This document shows, piece after piece, positions 41,850 through 48,632 of a stretch of 64,000 bases of DNA. The translations under genes were made by a program, and so were the position numbers. This DNA comes from Kocuria soli. Lineage in GTDB: Bacteria > Actinomycetota > Actinomycetes > Actinomycetales > Micrococcaceae. Location of the stretch: the NCBI RefSeq assembly GCF_003797835.1, contig NZ_RKMF01000005.1, forward strand, positions 1 to 64,000, in the 5' to 3' direction. Position 1 is the first letter of the stretch. Every line of letters begins with the position of its first letter. The notes under the pieces were generated by a model. The model made no database searches. It worked only from the letters and a program-made list of their open reading frames with translations, and had not been told where the DNA came from.

Positions 41850-42900
41850 CCACGGCGGATCCGAGCGAGTCGGTCGTCGCGGATCCGCCCATGTCAGGGG
41901 TCAACTCCCCCGTTGCAAGCGTGGATTCGATCGCTTCGAGAACGGCTGCCGCTGCATCGCGTTCGCCGAGGTGATCGAGCATGAGGCTTGCGCTCCAGAT
42001 CTGACCGATCGGATTGGCGATCCCCTGTCCGGCAATGTCCGGCGCGGAGCCGTGAACGGGTTCGAACAGGCTCGGGAACGTCCCTTCCGGGTTGATGTTG
42101 GCGCTCGGTGCAATACCGATGGTTCCCGTGCACGCCGGGCCGAGGTCCGAGAGGATGTCGCCGAACAGGTTGCTGGCTACGACGATGTCGAACCAGTCCG
42201 GGTGCATCACAAAGTTCGCCGTGAGAATGTCGATGTGATAACTGTCAACATCAACCTCAGGGTACGACGATTGCATGGCTTTCACGCGTTCGTCCCAATA
42301 CGGCATTGTGATCGAGATGCCATTGCTCTTGGTTGCCGACGTCAGGTGTTTCTCGGGTCGGTCCTGCGCCAGGTTGAATGCGTACTTGAGAATCCGATCC
42401 ACGCCGGTGCGGGTCATGACCGTTTCCTGGATGACCGTCTCACGTTCCGTGCCTTCGAACATTTTTCCACCGATGGACGAGTACTCCCCTTCGGTGTTCT
42501 CGCGCACCACCAGGAAATCAACATCGCCGGGTTCACGCCCCGCCAACGGGCTGGCGACCCCGGGCATGAGTTTCACGGGTCGGAGGTTGACGTACTGGTC
42601 GAAATGCCTCCGGAACTGGAGCAGACTCCCCCACAATGACACATGATCGGGCACCACATCCGGCAGTCCGACGGCGCCGAAGAACAGGGCGTCGAATCCC
42701 TCGAGCTGTTCGAACCAGTCGTCCGGGAGCATTTTCCCGTGTTGCTGGTAATACTCGGCGCACGCGAAATCGAAATATTCCAAGTTCAGGTTGAAGTCGA
42801 AAAGTTGTGATGCCGCTTCAAGGGCTCGTACTCCCTCTGGCATGACTTCTTTGCCGATGCCGTCTCCAGGAATCACCGCGATGTCGTACGTCTTGGTCAT
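41830..42900 (-). CDS. Tartrate/D-malate dehydrogenase-type decarboxylating dehydrogenase
   Basis: A 356-residue member of the isocitrate/isopropylmalate dehydrogenase superfamily. It has I-P-G-D-G-I-G-K-E-V near the start, the substrate-binding L-R-P-V-K, R-E-N-T-E-G-E-Y, T-S-A-T-K-S-N-G and D-x-x-x-D metal region (S-N-L-F-G-D-I-L-S-D), and E-P-V-H-G-S-A-P-D-I-A-G. The V-V-R-E-N-T-E-G-E-Y-S-S-I-G-G with L-W-G-S-L-L-Q-F is closer to tartrate/D-malate dehydrogenases than to LeuB. Leader of about 108 nt with an 11-bp inverted repeat. Overlaps the GNAT 3' end by 20 bp. Confidence 0.88.
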   Translation of the reverse strand: MTKTYDIAVIPGDGIGKEVMPEGVRALEAASQLFDFNLNLEYFDFACAEYYQQHGKMLPDDWFEQLEGFDALFFGAVGLPDVVPDHVSLWGSLLQFRRHFDQYVNLRPVKLMPGVASPLAGREPGDVDFLVVRENTEGEYSSIGGKMFEGTERETVIQETVMTRTGVDRILKYAFNLAQDRPEKHLTSATKSNGISITMPYWDERVKAMQSSYPEVDVDSYHIDILTANFVMHPDWFDIVVASNLFGDILSDLGPACTGTIGIAPSANINPEGTFPSLFEPVHGSAPDIAGQGIANPIGQIWSASLMLDHLGERDAAAAVLEAIESTLATGELTPDMGGSATTDSLGSAVVRALSA

Positions 42901-42965
42901 GCCTTGTCTCGATTCTCGCTCGGCGGGCGATGCGCGATGAGGGGATGTGCTTCGCCGGTGGGCAT

Positions 42966-43002
42966 CCGGTGCGTGAAAGACGTGCGCTGCCTCACGCACC
43001 GG
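42966..43002. promoter_or_regulatory. Inverted repeat in the dehydrogenase leader
   Basis: Perfect 11-bp arms CCGGTGCGTGA (42966-42976) and TCACGCACCGG (42992-43002) with a 15-nt loop. The minus-strand -10 candidate TAGGAT is at 43015-43020, so the repeat overlaps the expected start of transcription of the dehydrogenase gene. It may be a regulator-binding site or an RNA hairpin. Confidence 0.65.
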
Positions 43003-43058
43003 TGGTCTGCCCAGATCCTACGGGGTCACCGGCTGTTCTCTCGACCCGCATCAAGCGC

Positions 43059-43064
43059 TACGGT
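43059..43064 (+). promoter_or_regulatory. Candidate -10 for the small gene at 43156
   Basis: TACGGT, about 91 nt before the ATG at 43156. No good -35. Confidence 0.3.
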
Positions 43065-43155
43065 TGAACCGACAGTCGGCGCGCGAAGCGACGACACCGC
43101 CGTCCACTCACGGGAATGCCGTTCCGAGGTCGAACGGCGCAGGAAGGTCGCGGTC

Positions 43156-43380
43156 ATGAGCAAGGAGCTCGAGTTCATCAAGGGCGTGGACAAACTCCAT
43201 GCCTTCTACACCGAGAACGTCCGAATGCTGGCTCACGCCTACGACATCGACGAGGCGACTGCGGCTCGGCTGTTGGACCGCTATGACTACCGGAACGTGG
43301 CGCGCAGCATTCTGCGACCGCCACGCGTCGACATCTTGGGCGAGATCACGGGCGACTCCCCTGGTGAGCGTCTCGAGTGA
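43156..43380 (+). CDS. Small protein of unknown function
   Basis: A 74-residue, mostly helical, charged protein (M-S-K-E-L-E-F-I-K-G-V-D-K-L-H then A-x-L-L-D-R-Y-D-Y-R-N-V-A). The ATG has AGGAAGG at 43141-43147. The codon use looks normal for the region. The 3' end overlaps the convergent gene at 43346 by 35 bp. I do not recognise the family; it has no membrane segment or cysteine. Confidence 0.55.
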   Translation: MSKELEFIKGVDKLHAFYTENVRMLAHAYDIDEATAARLLDRYDYRNVARSILRPPRVDILGEITGDSPGERLE

Positions 43381-43771
43381 CCTGGGGCTCGTAGCTTGCC
43401 TCGGTGAAGTGCCGACTGAAATCTGCCGGAGTGTGCTCAGCCAGATGAGTTGCGCGTCGTCGGGCCTTCTCCGAGGCGTTGGCCGGCAGGCGTAGGTCGA
43501 TGAGTACGACGGCGACGCCGTGCTCGGCTTCCAGCGCAGCGCGCATGATCTGAGTGGGATCCGGTGTGCCGGTGTTCAGGTTTTCCCGGCTGGGCAACTC
43601 CCCCGTGCACACCAGGACCAGTTTTCCGTCCAGGTGCGGTTCGGGTTTCATGTGCCACGCCATGATGGCGGGCAGTTTCGCCTGGGCCGAGGACAGGGCC
43701 AGCACTCCGCCGGCCAGGCCCGTGGCGCCCGCTCCGAGGGTGGATGCCAGGATCGTTGTCAGGATTCGCAC
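43346..43771 (-). CDS. Secreted or membrane-anchored protein of unknown function
   Basis: A 141-residue protein. The N-terminus has a single Arg then a hydrophobic Ala/Gly/Leu-rich segment (3-29) ending A-Q-A, a likely signal peptide or anchor. The remainder has a strand-like H-L-D-G-K-L-V-L-V-C-T-G-E-L and V-A-V-V-L-I-D-L-R-L-P-A. The GTG at 43771 follows a strong GGAGGTGA, supporting a real gene. Promoter candidate TAGAAT at 43831-43836 (minus), with a 5'-UTR hairpin at 43804-43822. No family recognised. Confidence 0.6.
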   Translation of the reverse strand: MRILTTILASTLGAGATGLAGGVLALSSAQAKLPAIMAWHMKPEPHLDGKLVLVCTGELPSRENLNTGTPDPTQIMRAALEAEHGVAVVLIDLRLPANASEKARRRATHLAEHTPADFSRHFTEASYEPQVTRDAHQGSRP

Positions 43772-43949
43772 GGCATCACCTCCGGGTCGTCACGTCATGG
43801 CCTGCGCCCCCGTTGTGGGCGCGTCGCATCATTCTAGGAAAGTGAACGCGCCATGAACAGGGGGTGTCCGATGGGTTTGATCTCATCCCCACGTCACAAC
43901 TTGGCATCTCATGCGCGCGCCGGTGTGACGACACGAACAGTCGAATGAT

Positions 43950-43955
43950 TACAAT
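43950..43955 (+). promoter_or_regulatory. -10 box of the nfeD-stomatin operon
   Basis: TACAAT, 52 nt before the nfeD GTG, with a TGTGACG element about 20 nt further upstream as a weak -35. Confidence 0.4.
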
Positions 43956-44007
43956 GGCAAACGTATGCATCGCAAGGTGACGGACAGGTGGGAGGGCTGG
44001 GAACACC

Positions 44008-44490
44008 GTGCTGGACTGGGTTCTGACCAATGGATGGGCTGCGTGGCTGATCATCGCGCTGTTGCTGGGCGTGATCGAGGTGCTGACCCTGGACCTCACG
44101 TTCCTGATGCTCTCGGGCGGAGCGCTGGCGGCAGCTGCACAGTCCGGAGTCACAGGCGGAAACGTGGTCCTGGAAGTGATCACCTTTGTCGTGGTCGCCG
44201 TACTCCTGTTGTTCGCCCTCCGACCCCGCCTGCTGCGCCGACTCCACCGTGGACCGGGTGCAGATGCGCTCTCCAACACCGACCGTCTTCCCGGCCAGCC
44301 TTGCGTGGTGCTCGAGCAGGTCAGCGAGCAGACCGGCCTGGTCCGCCTGGACGGAGACGTTTGGACGGCGCGCTCCGTGTCAGGCACCGTCTATCCGGTG
44401 GACCAGGCGGTGTTCGTGCAGCGCGTCGAGGGTGCGACCGTCGTGGTCACCCACAACAATCCGCGCCCCACCGGTGGTGTCCAGAACTGA
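44008..44490 (+). CDS. NfeD-like membrane protein
   Basis: A 160-residue short NfeD: two or three hydrophobic segments (about 10-35, 52-75) then an OB-fold (about 95-155) with G-L-V-R-L-D-G-D-V-W-T-A-R-S. Short NfeD proteins work with SPFH/stomatin proteins in membrane-domain organisation. The next gene, 94 nt on, is such a partner. GTG start with GGGAGGGC further upstream. Confidence 0.88.
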   Translation: MLDWVLTNGWAAWLIIALLLGVIEVLTLDLTFLMLSGGALAAAAQSGVTGGNVVLEVITFVVVAVLLLFALRPRLLRRLHRGPGADALSNTDRLPGQPCVVLEQVSEQTGLVRLDGDVWTARSVSGTVYPVDQAVFVQRVEGATVVVTHNNPRPTGGVQN

Positions 44491-44584
44491 CCGACGAGTC
44501 CTGTGGGGCGAGACCCGGGCGCCGGGTGAGACCCGTACGACCGACCGAACCGAAGTGAACTACCCGACGAAATGAGGACGGACC

Positions 44585-45784
44585 ATGGTCATCACGATCT
44601 TGCTCCTGGTACTGGTGATCCTGGCGGTGGTGACACTGCTCAAAGCGGTGCGCATCATCCCCCAGGCGCGTGCCGGGATCGTCGAACGATTGGGCAAGTA
44701 CCAAGCCACCTTGAACCCCGGGCTACACGTCCTGGTGCCGTTCATCGACCGGCTCTTGCCGTTGATCGACCTTCGCGAACAGGTGGTCTCCTTCCCGTCC
44801 CAGTCGGTCATCACGGAGGACAACCTGGTGGTCGGGATCGACACGGTCGTCTACTTCCAGGTGACCGACCCGCGTGCGGCGACCTACGAGATCACCAACT
44901 ACATCCACGCGGTGGACGAACTGACATCGGCCACCCTGCGTAACGTCGTCGGTGGTCTGAACCTTGAAGAGACGCTGACCTCCCGCGACAAGATCAACGC
45001 CGAACTGCGCGGCGTCCTGGACAACACCACGGGCCGATGGGGCCTGCGGGTCTCCCGTGTGGACATCAAGGAGATCACTCCCCCGCCGTCGATCCAGGAT
45101 TCGATGGAGAAGCAGATGCGTGCCGAGCGCGATCGCCGCGCCGCCATTCTCACCGCTGAAGGCCAGAAGCAGTCCCAGATCCTCACGGCCGAGGGTGAGC
45201 GGCAGGCCGCTGTGCTCTCCGCAGAAGGTGACGCGAAGGCCGCGATCCTCCGCGCCGACGGTGAAGCACAGGCCATTCAGAAGGTCTTCGATTCGATCCA
45301 CCGGGCCAAGCCCACCCAGAAGCTGCTGGCGTACCAGTACATCCAGACGCTGCCGAAGGTGGCCGAGGGCTCGGCCAACAAGGTCTGGATGATTCCCGCG
45401 GAACTGGGCGATGCCTTGCGCGGCGTCGGAGAGTTCCTGGGCAAGCCGGACCAGGGGCGCGACTGGGGCGACGTCATGGCGGAAGAGGACCAGGCCGAGG
45501 ACGAAGCTCGCGCGGCCGCCAAGGCCGAGGGCGGCATCGTGAGGTCGGAGACCGTGAAGGTCACCGACGAGGACCTCAAGCCCTCCACCGCACTCAGGGA
45601 CCCGGACGCCTTCACGGTTCCCGAACCGGAGACGATCGACCCGAACGCCCCGGTCGATCTGGACGCGCCTCTGCCGGGCACCGATTCGGGTGCGCAGCGG
45701 CAATCGCCGTTCACGGACGAGCACCAACAGTCCTACGGCATTGTCCCTGGCCAGCACAACGACGGGTCGGCAGGCCAGCGGTGA
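44585..45784 (+). CDS. SPFH/stomatin-family protein (QmcA-like)
   Basis: A 399-residue protein. An N-terminal hydrophobic anchor (2-22) is followed by the SPFH domain (V-R-I-I-P-Q-A-R-A-G-I-V-E-R-L-G-K-Y; about 25-190) and R-V-D-I-K-E-I. Then comes an Ala/Glu-rich coiled-coil (about 185-235) with repeated I-L-T-A-E-G and L-S-A-E-G units. The C-terminal about 110 residues are acidic and low complexity. It probably scaffolds membrane microdomains with the NfeD partner upstream. Confidence 0.92.
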   Translation: MVITILLLVLVILAVVTLLKAVRIIPQARAGIVERLGKYQATLNPGLHVLVPFIDRLLPLIDLREQVVSFPSQSVITEDNLVVGIDTVVYFQVTDPRAATYEITNYIHAVDELTSATLRNVVGGLNLEETLTSRDKINAELRGVLDNTTGRWGLRVSRVDIKEITPPPSIQDSMEKQMRAERDRRAAILTAEGQKQSQILTAEGERQAAVLSAEGDAKAAILRADGEAQAIQKVFDSIHRAKPTQKLLAYQYIQTLPKVAEGSANKVWMIPAELGDALRGVGEFLGKPDQGRDWGDVMAEEDQAEDEARAAAKAEGGIVRSETVKVTDEDLKPSTALRDPDAFTVPEPETIDPNAPVDLDAPLPGTDSGAQRQSPFTDEHQQSYGIVPGQHNDGSAGQR

Positions 45785-45895
45785 CCGACCGTTCCCAGCG
45801 GTCCCGTCCAGCCATGGGCGGGACCGGGCCGGGAACAAACGGGAACACCGATCCGTTGAGCCAGGACGGTGGGGTGGGTGCGTTCAGGCACCCGG

Positions 45896-45901
45896 TAGGA
45901 T
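45896..45901 (+). promoter_or_regulatory. Candidate -10 of rbpA
   Basis: TAGGAT, 52 nt before the rbpA ATG. The ATG has its own AGGAG ribosome site, so this transcript has a leader. Confidence 0.45.
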
Positions 45902-45953
45902 GGCCCGCCGAAGAAGTTTCGTATGTGTCTTCCACTGACAGGAGTTGCACCTG

Positions 45954-46289
45954 ATGAGTGACCGCAGCCTGCGAGGTATGCGTCTGGGCTCACAGTCCAT
46001 GGAGTCCGAGGCCGGTGTCGAGCCGGCTCCGCGGCAGCGCGTCGAATACCGCACCCAGGACGGCGAGCAGGTCTTCGTGACTTTCGCTTCCGAGGCCGAG
46101 ATCCCTTCGGTCTGGGTCTCCAAGTCGGGCAAGGAAGCGGTGATCGTCAACGGCGAGAAGCCCGAGAACCCGAACGAGAAGCACCAGCGCACCCACTGGG
46201 ACATGTTGATGGAACGGCGCAGCACGGAGGAACTGGAAGAGATCCTGGAACAGCGCCTGCAGTTCTACCGGGAGCAGCACGCCATCTGA
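45954..46289 (+). CDS. rbpA: RNA polymerase-binding protein RbpA
   Basis: A 111-residue RbpA, an actinobacterial protein that binds the principal sigma factor and the RNA polymerase to stabilise open complexes. It has the N-terminal R-G-x-R-L-G-S-Q-S, the core V-E-Y-R-T-Q-D-G-E-Q-V-F, the basic linker K-P-E-N-P-N-E-K-H-Q-R-T-H-W-D-M-L-M-E-R-R and the sigma-interaction domain L-E-E-I-L-E-Q-R-L. The usual core cysteines are replaced (F-V-T-F, no zinc set), as in several actinobacteria. AGGAG is 9 nt upstream of the ATG. Confidence 0.95.
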   Translation: MSDRSLRGMRLGSQSMESEAGVEPAPRQRVEYRTQDGEQVFVTFASEAEIPSVWVSKSGKEAVIVNGEKPENPNEKHQRTHWDMLMERRSTEELEEILEQRLQFYREQHAI

Positions 46290-46308
46290 GCGTGCGAGAT
46301 CGGCTACT

Positions 46309-46352
46309 ACGACGGGGCCCGGACCACCACTTGGTGGTCCGGGCCCCGTCGT
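46309..46352. terminator. Bidirectional terminator between rbpA and ppm1
   Basis: A long near-perfect hairpin with about 21-bp arms (46309-46329 and 46332-46352) between the two convergent genes; loop very short, probably opening at CCACTTGG. Confidence 0.85.
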
Positions 46353-46377
46353 CGTGGCCGGTTGTGGGTGCTGTGTC

Positions 46378-47124
46378 TCAGCGACCCACGAGAGCGTTGA
46401 ACTTGTCCCGGAGCACGCGGGCGCGGGCGGTGGTCCCCCACTTGGCCACGTTGATCACGGCTTCCTTGGTGATGTCGCCGCTCATCTTGGACACGCCTTC
46501 AGCGCGTTCGACGAACGTGATGGGAACCTCCACGACCTTGAGCCCGGCCAGCTCGGTCCGCCAGCCCAGGTCGATCTGGAAGCAGTAGCCGCGGGAGGTC
46601 ACGGAATCCAGGTCGATGGCCTTGAGGGTCGACGCGCGGAACGCACGGTAGCCCGCGGTGATGTCCTGGATGTTGGAACCCAGGAAGAAGCGTGCGTAGA
46701 TGCCGCCGCCGCGTGAGATGAACTGCCGGTACCACGGCCAGTTCACGGTGGAGCCGCCGGGGACGTAGCGGGAACCGATGGCCAGGTCCGCACCGTCTTC
46801 CACGGCCTGCAGCAGCTTGGGCAGTTCCTCGGGCTGGTGCGAGCAGTCAGCATCCATCTCGACCAGGATCTCGTAGTCGTTGTCCATGCCCCACTTGAAT
46901 CCGGCGATGTACGCCTGGCCCAGGCCGTTCTTCTCCTTGCGGTGCAGGACGTGGATCTGCGGATCGGCTGCGGCCATGGCATCGGCCAGGTCCCCCGTAC
47001 CGTCGGGGCTGTTGTCGTCGACCACCAGGACGTCGCCCTGGGGTACGGAACGACGGAGGCGGTCCATGACAGTCGGCAGGGACTCACGCTCGTTGTAGGT
47101 GGGAATGATGATGAGGGACCGCAC
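46378..47124 (-). CDS. ppm1: Polyprenol monophosphomannose synthase
   Basis: A 248-residue GT2 glycosyltransferase that moves mannose from GDP-mannose to polyprenyl phosphate. It has [10 protein letters not shown] (about 35-44), [12 protein letters not shown] (DXD-type metal site, about 90-101) and [10 protein letters not shown]. It lacks membrane segments, as catalytic domains of this family in actinobacteria often do. It feeds lipoglycan and glycoprotein mannosylation. GTG start with GAAAGGAAG upstream. Confidence 0.93.
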   Translation of the reverse strand: MRSLIIIPTYNERESLPTVMDRLRRSVPQGDVLVVDDNSPDGTGDLADAMAAADPQIHVLHRKEKNGLGQAYIAGFKWGMDNDYEILVEMDADCSHQPEELPKLLQAVEDGADLAIGSRYVPGGSTVNWPWYRQFISRGGGIYARFFLGSNIQDITAGYRAFRASTLKAIDLDSVTSRGYCFQIDLGWRTELAGLKVVEVPITFVERAEGVSKMSGDITKEAVINVAKWGTTARARVLRDKFNALVGR

Positions 47125-47367
47125 GCGGTTTGCTTCCTTTCACCGACAGACTCGGGAGGATCAGGGCAGGCTTCCGATACCACTGGACGAACCGGGTGCC
47201 TTCGGCCCGGCCCAGATCCGCACGAAACGGCTCTGGACAGTTTTCCAGGGGCGCCCGGCCCGGCCGGCAGCAGGCTGCCAGTTTATCGACGGGCCCGAGG
47301 CAGACAAATAACTAGAGGTCACTTTGCCACGAGTTGGCACGGCCTCCGGTGACGACAGGCCGGGTGT

Positions 47368-48519
47368 TCAGCGGGCGTACAGTTCGCGACCTTCGGCCAC
47401 GGTGCTCATGCACACGGGCAGGGACTCGTCCTCCAGGGCGGGCAGCAGTGGTGTGCGAGCCCTTGGGTCGGTGCTCCACGAGGCACCGGTGCCACTGGCG
47501 GCCTGCACCATGAGCGCCTCGACCTGCCACCGCGAGTAGGTCGCCGGTGCCCCGGGAACCAATTGGCCGGCCAGGGGGCCACCCTGCCCCAGCGCGCGCC
47601 ATGCTCCACGGGTGGCTGCCGTGAAGGCCGCCCTGGCGGAGATCCTCTGTTCGGGCTCCGGGTGATTCACCAGAGACTTCACGGCATCCCACGGGTCCAG
47701 TGGAGTGTGACCGCCGCCCAATGCCACGGGAATCCCTCGGCGGTAGTACTCGGCGGCAAGCGGCGTGGTCGCGGGGTCCATGCACACCGAGAAACCGAAC
47801 CCGTCCAAAGCATCGAGCACCGCCTGGATCTCGGCGGCCGTGAGTTCCTTTGCGAACTCCAGACGCAACCCCGAGGCGTTGACGGCGTGCACGCCGAGCT
47901 TCTCCCGAGCCGCTTCCAAGGCCGTCCGGAGGACCGGTCCCGTGCCCGGACGGTCCACCACGAGTGCTGGACGGAGTGAGTCGGTGATGCAGGCGGTCAG
48001 GAACCCTTCGAGGTCGGCTTCGGAAGCATCCCCTGTCACGGCGCGCCACCCCACTGAACCAGTGGAAGGAACGGCATCGGTCGAGGCGGTTCCGGCACCG
48101 ATGTCGGTGAGCCCGGCCGTGGGCCACCGCAGGATGGTCAGTTCCCGGTCTCCGGTGTCGACGGCGCGGGTACCGACGGGGCTCGCATCGGTGCTGTTCG
48201 ACTGGGCCGGGTCGGCAGCGGAGCGGGAGACGCATGCGACGTCGACGGCGACCGCGATCCCCCAGCCGGCCAAACCGCTCGCCTGCTCGGAGGCCTCGAG
48301 CGTCACCGCGGAATCCACGAAGGCGGGGGTGACCAGGTCACCGTCCAGGTCGATGACCTCCATGCGGTTATCCGCCAGGGAGTCCGCTGCCTGTTCGGAT
48401 CCCACCCAGACCACCTGCGATCCTTCGACGATCATGGCCGAAGCGAACGGGTCCGCCGTCGAATAGACGGAGCCGTTGCGGAGAAGGACAGGGCGGGCGG
48501 CGGAATCAGCGCTGTTCAT
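47368..48519 (-). CDS. Amidohydrolase-superfamily homologue lacking the metal site
   Basis: A 383-residue protein with the fold pattern of an imidazolonepropionase/adenine deaminase-type amidohydrolase. It has the N-terminal L-L-R-N-G-S-V-Y small beta domain, V-I-D-L-D-G-D-L-V-T-P-A-F-V-D-S, a C-terminal G-I-P-V-A-L-G-G-G and A-A-F-T-A-A-T-R-G-A-W-R-A-L-G. The metal-binding His-x-His that should follow F-V-D-S is absent (A-V-T-L-E), and the later catalytic Asp before H-T-P is Gly. It is therefore probably not a metal hydrolase. ATG 48519 with GAAAGA upstream. Minus strand, 113 nt after helY and 243 nt before ppm1. Confidence 0.75.
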   Translation of the reverse strand: MNSADSAARPVLLRNGSVYSTADPFASAMIVEGSQVVWVGSEQAADSLADNRMEVIDLDGDLVTPAFVDSAVTLEASEQASGLAGWGIAVAVDVACVSRSAADPAQSNSTDASPVGTRAVDTGDRELTILRWPTAGLTDIGAGTASTDAVPSTGSVGWRAVTGDASEADLEGFLTACITDSLRPALVVDRPGTGPVLRTALEAAREKLGVHAVNASGLRLEFAKELTAAEIQAVLDALDGFGFSVCMDPATTPLAAEYYRRGIPVALGGGHTPLDPWDAVKSLVNHPEPEQRISARAAFTAATRGAWRALGQGGPLAGQLVPGAPATYSRWQVEALMVQAASGTGASWSTDPRARTPLLPALEDESLPVCMSTVAEGRELYAR

Positions 48520-48632
48520 GAAGGTCTTTCGTTGCGGGTGGACGGGTGGACAGATGGTCAGGAGTTCGGGGCATGACACACGGCGTGGTGAAGCCCGTGA
48601 CGGTCAGGCCTGCGATCGAGTCATGCGCAGGG

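Noticed and set aside
43965-44558. 197-residue frame starting 9 nt after a -10 box
   Set aside because: It runs in another frame through nfeD with Arg/Pro/Gly-rich shadow sequence; nfeD itself has family motifs.
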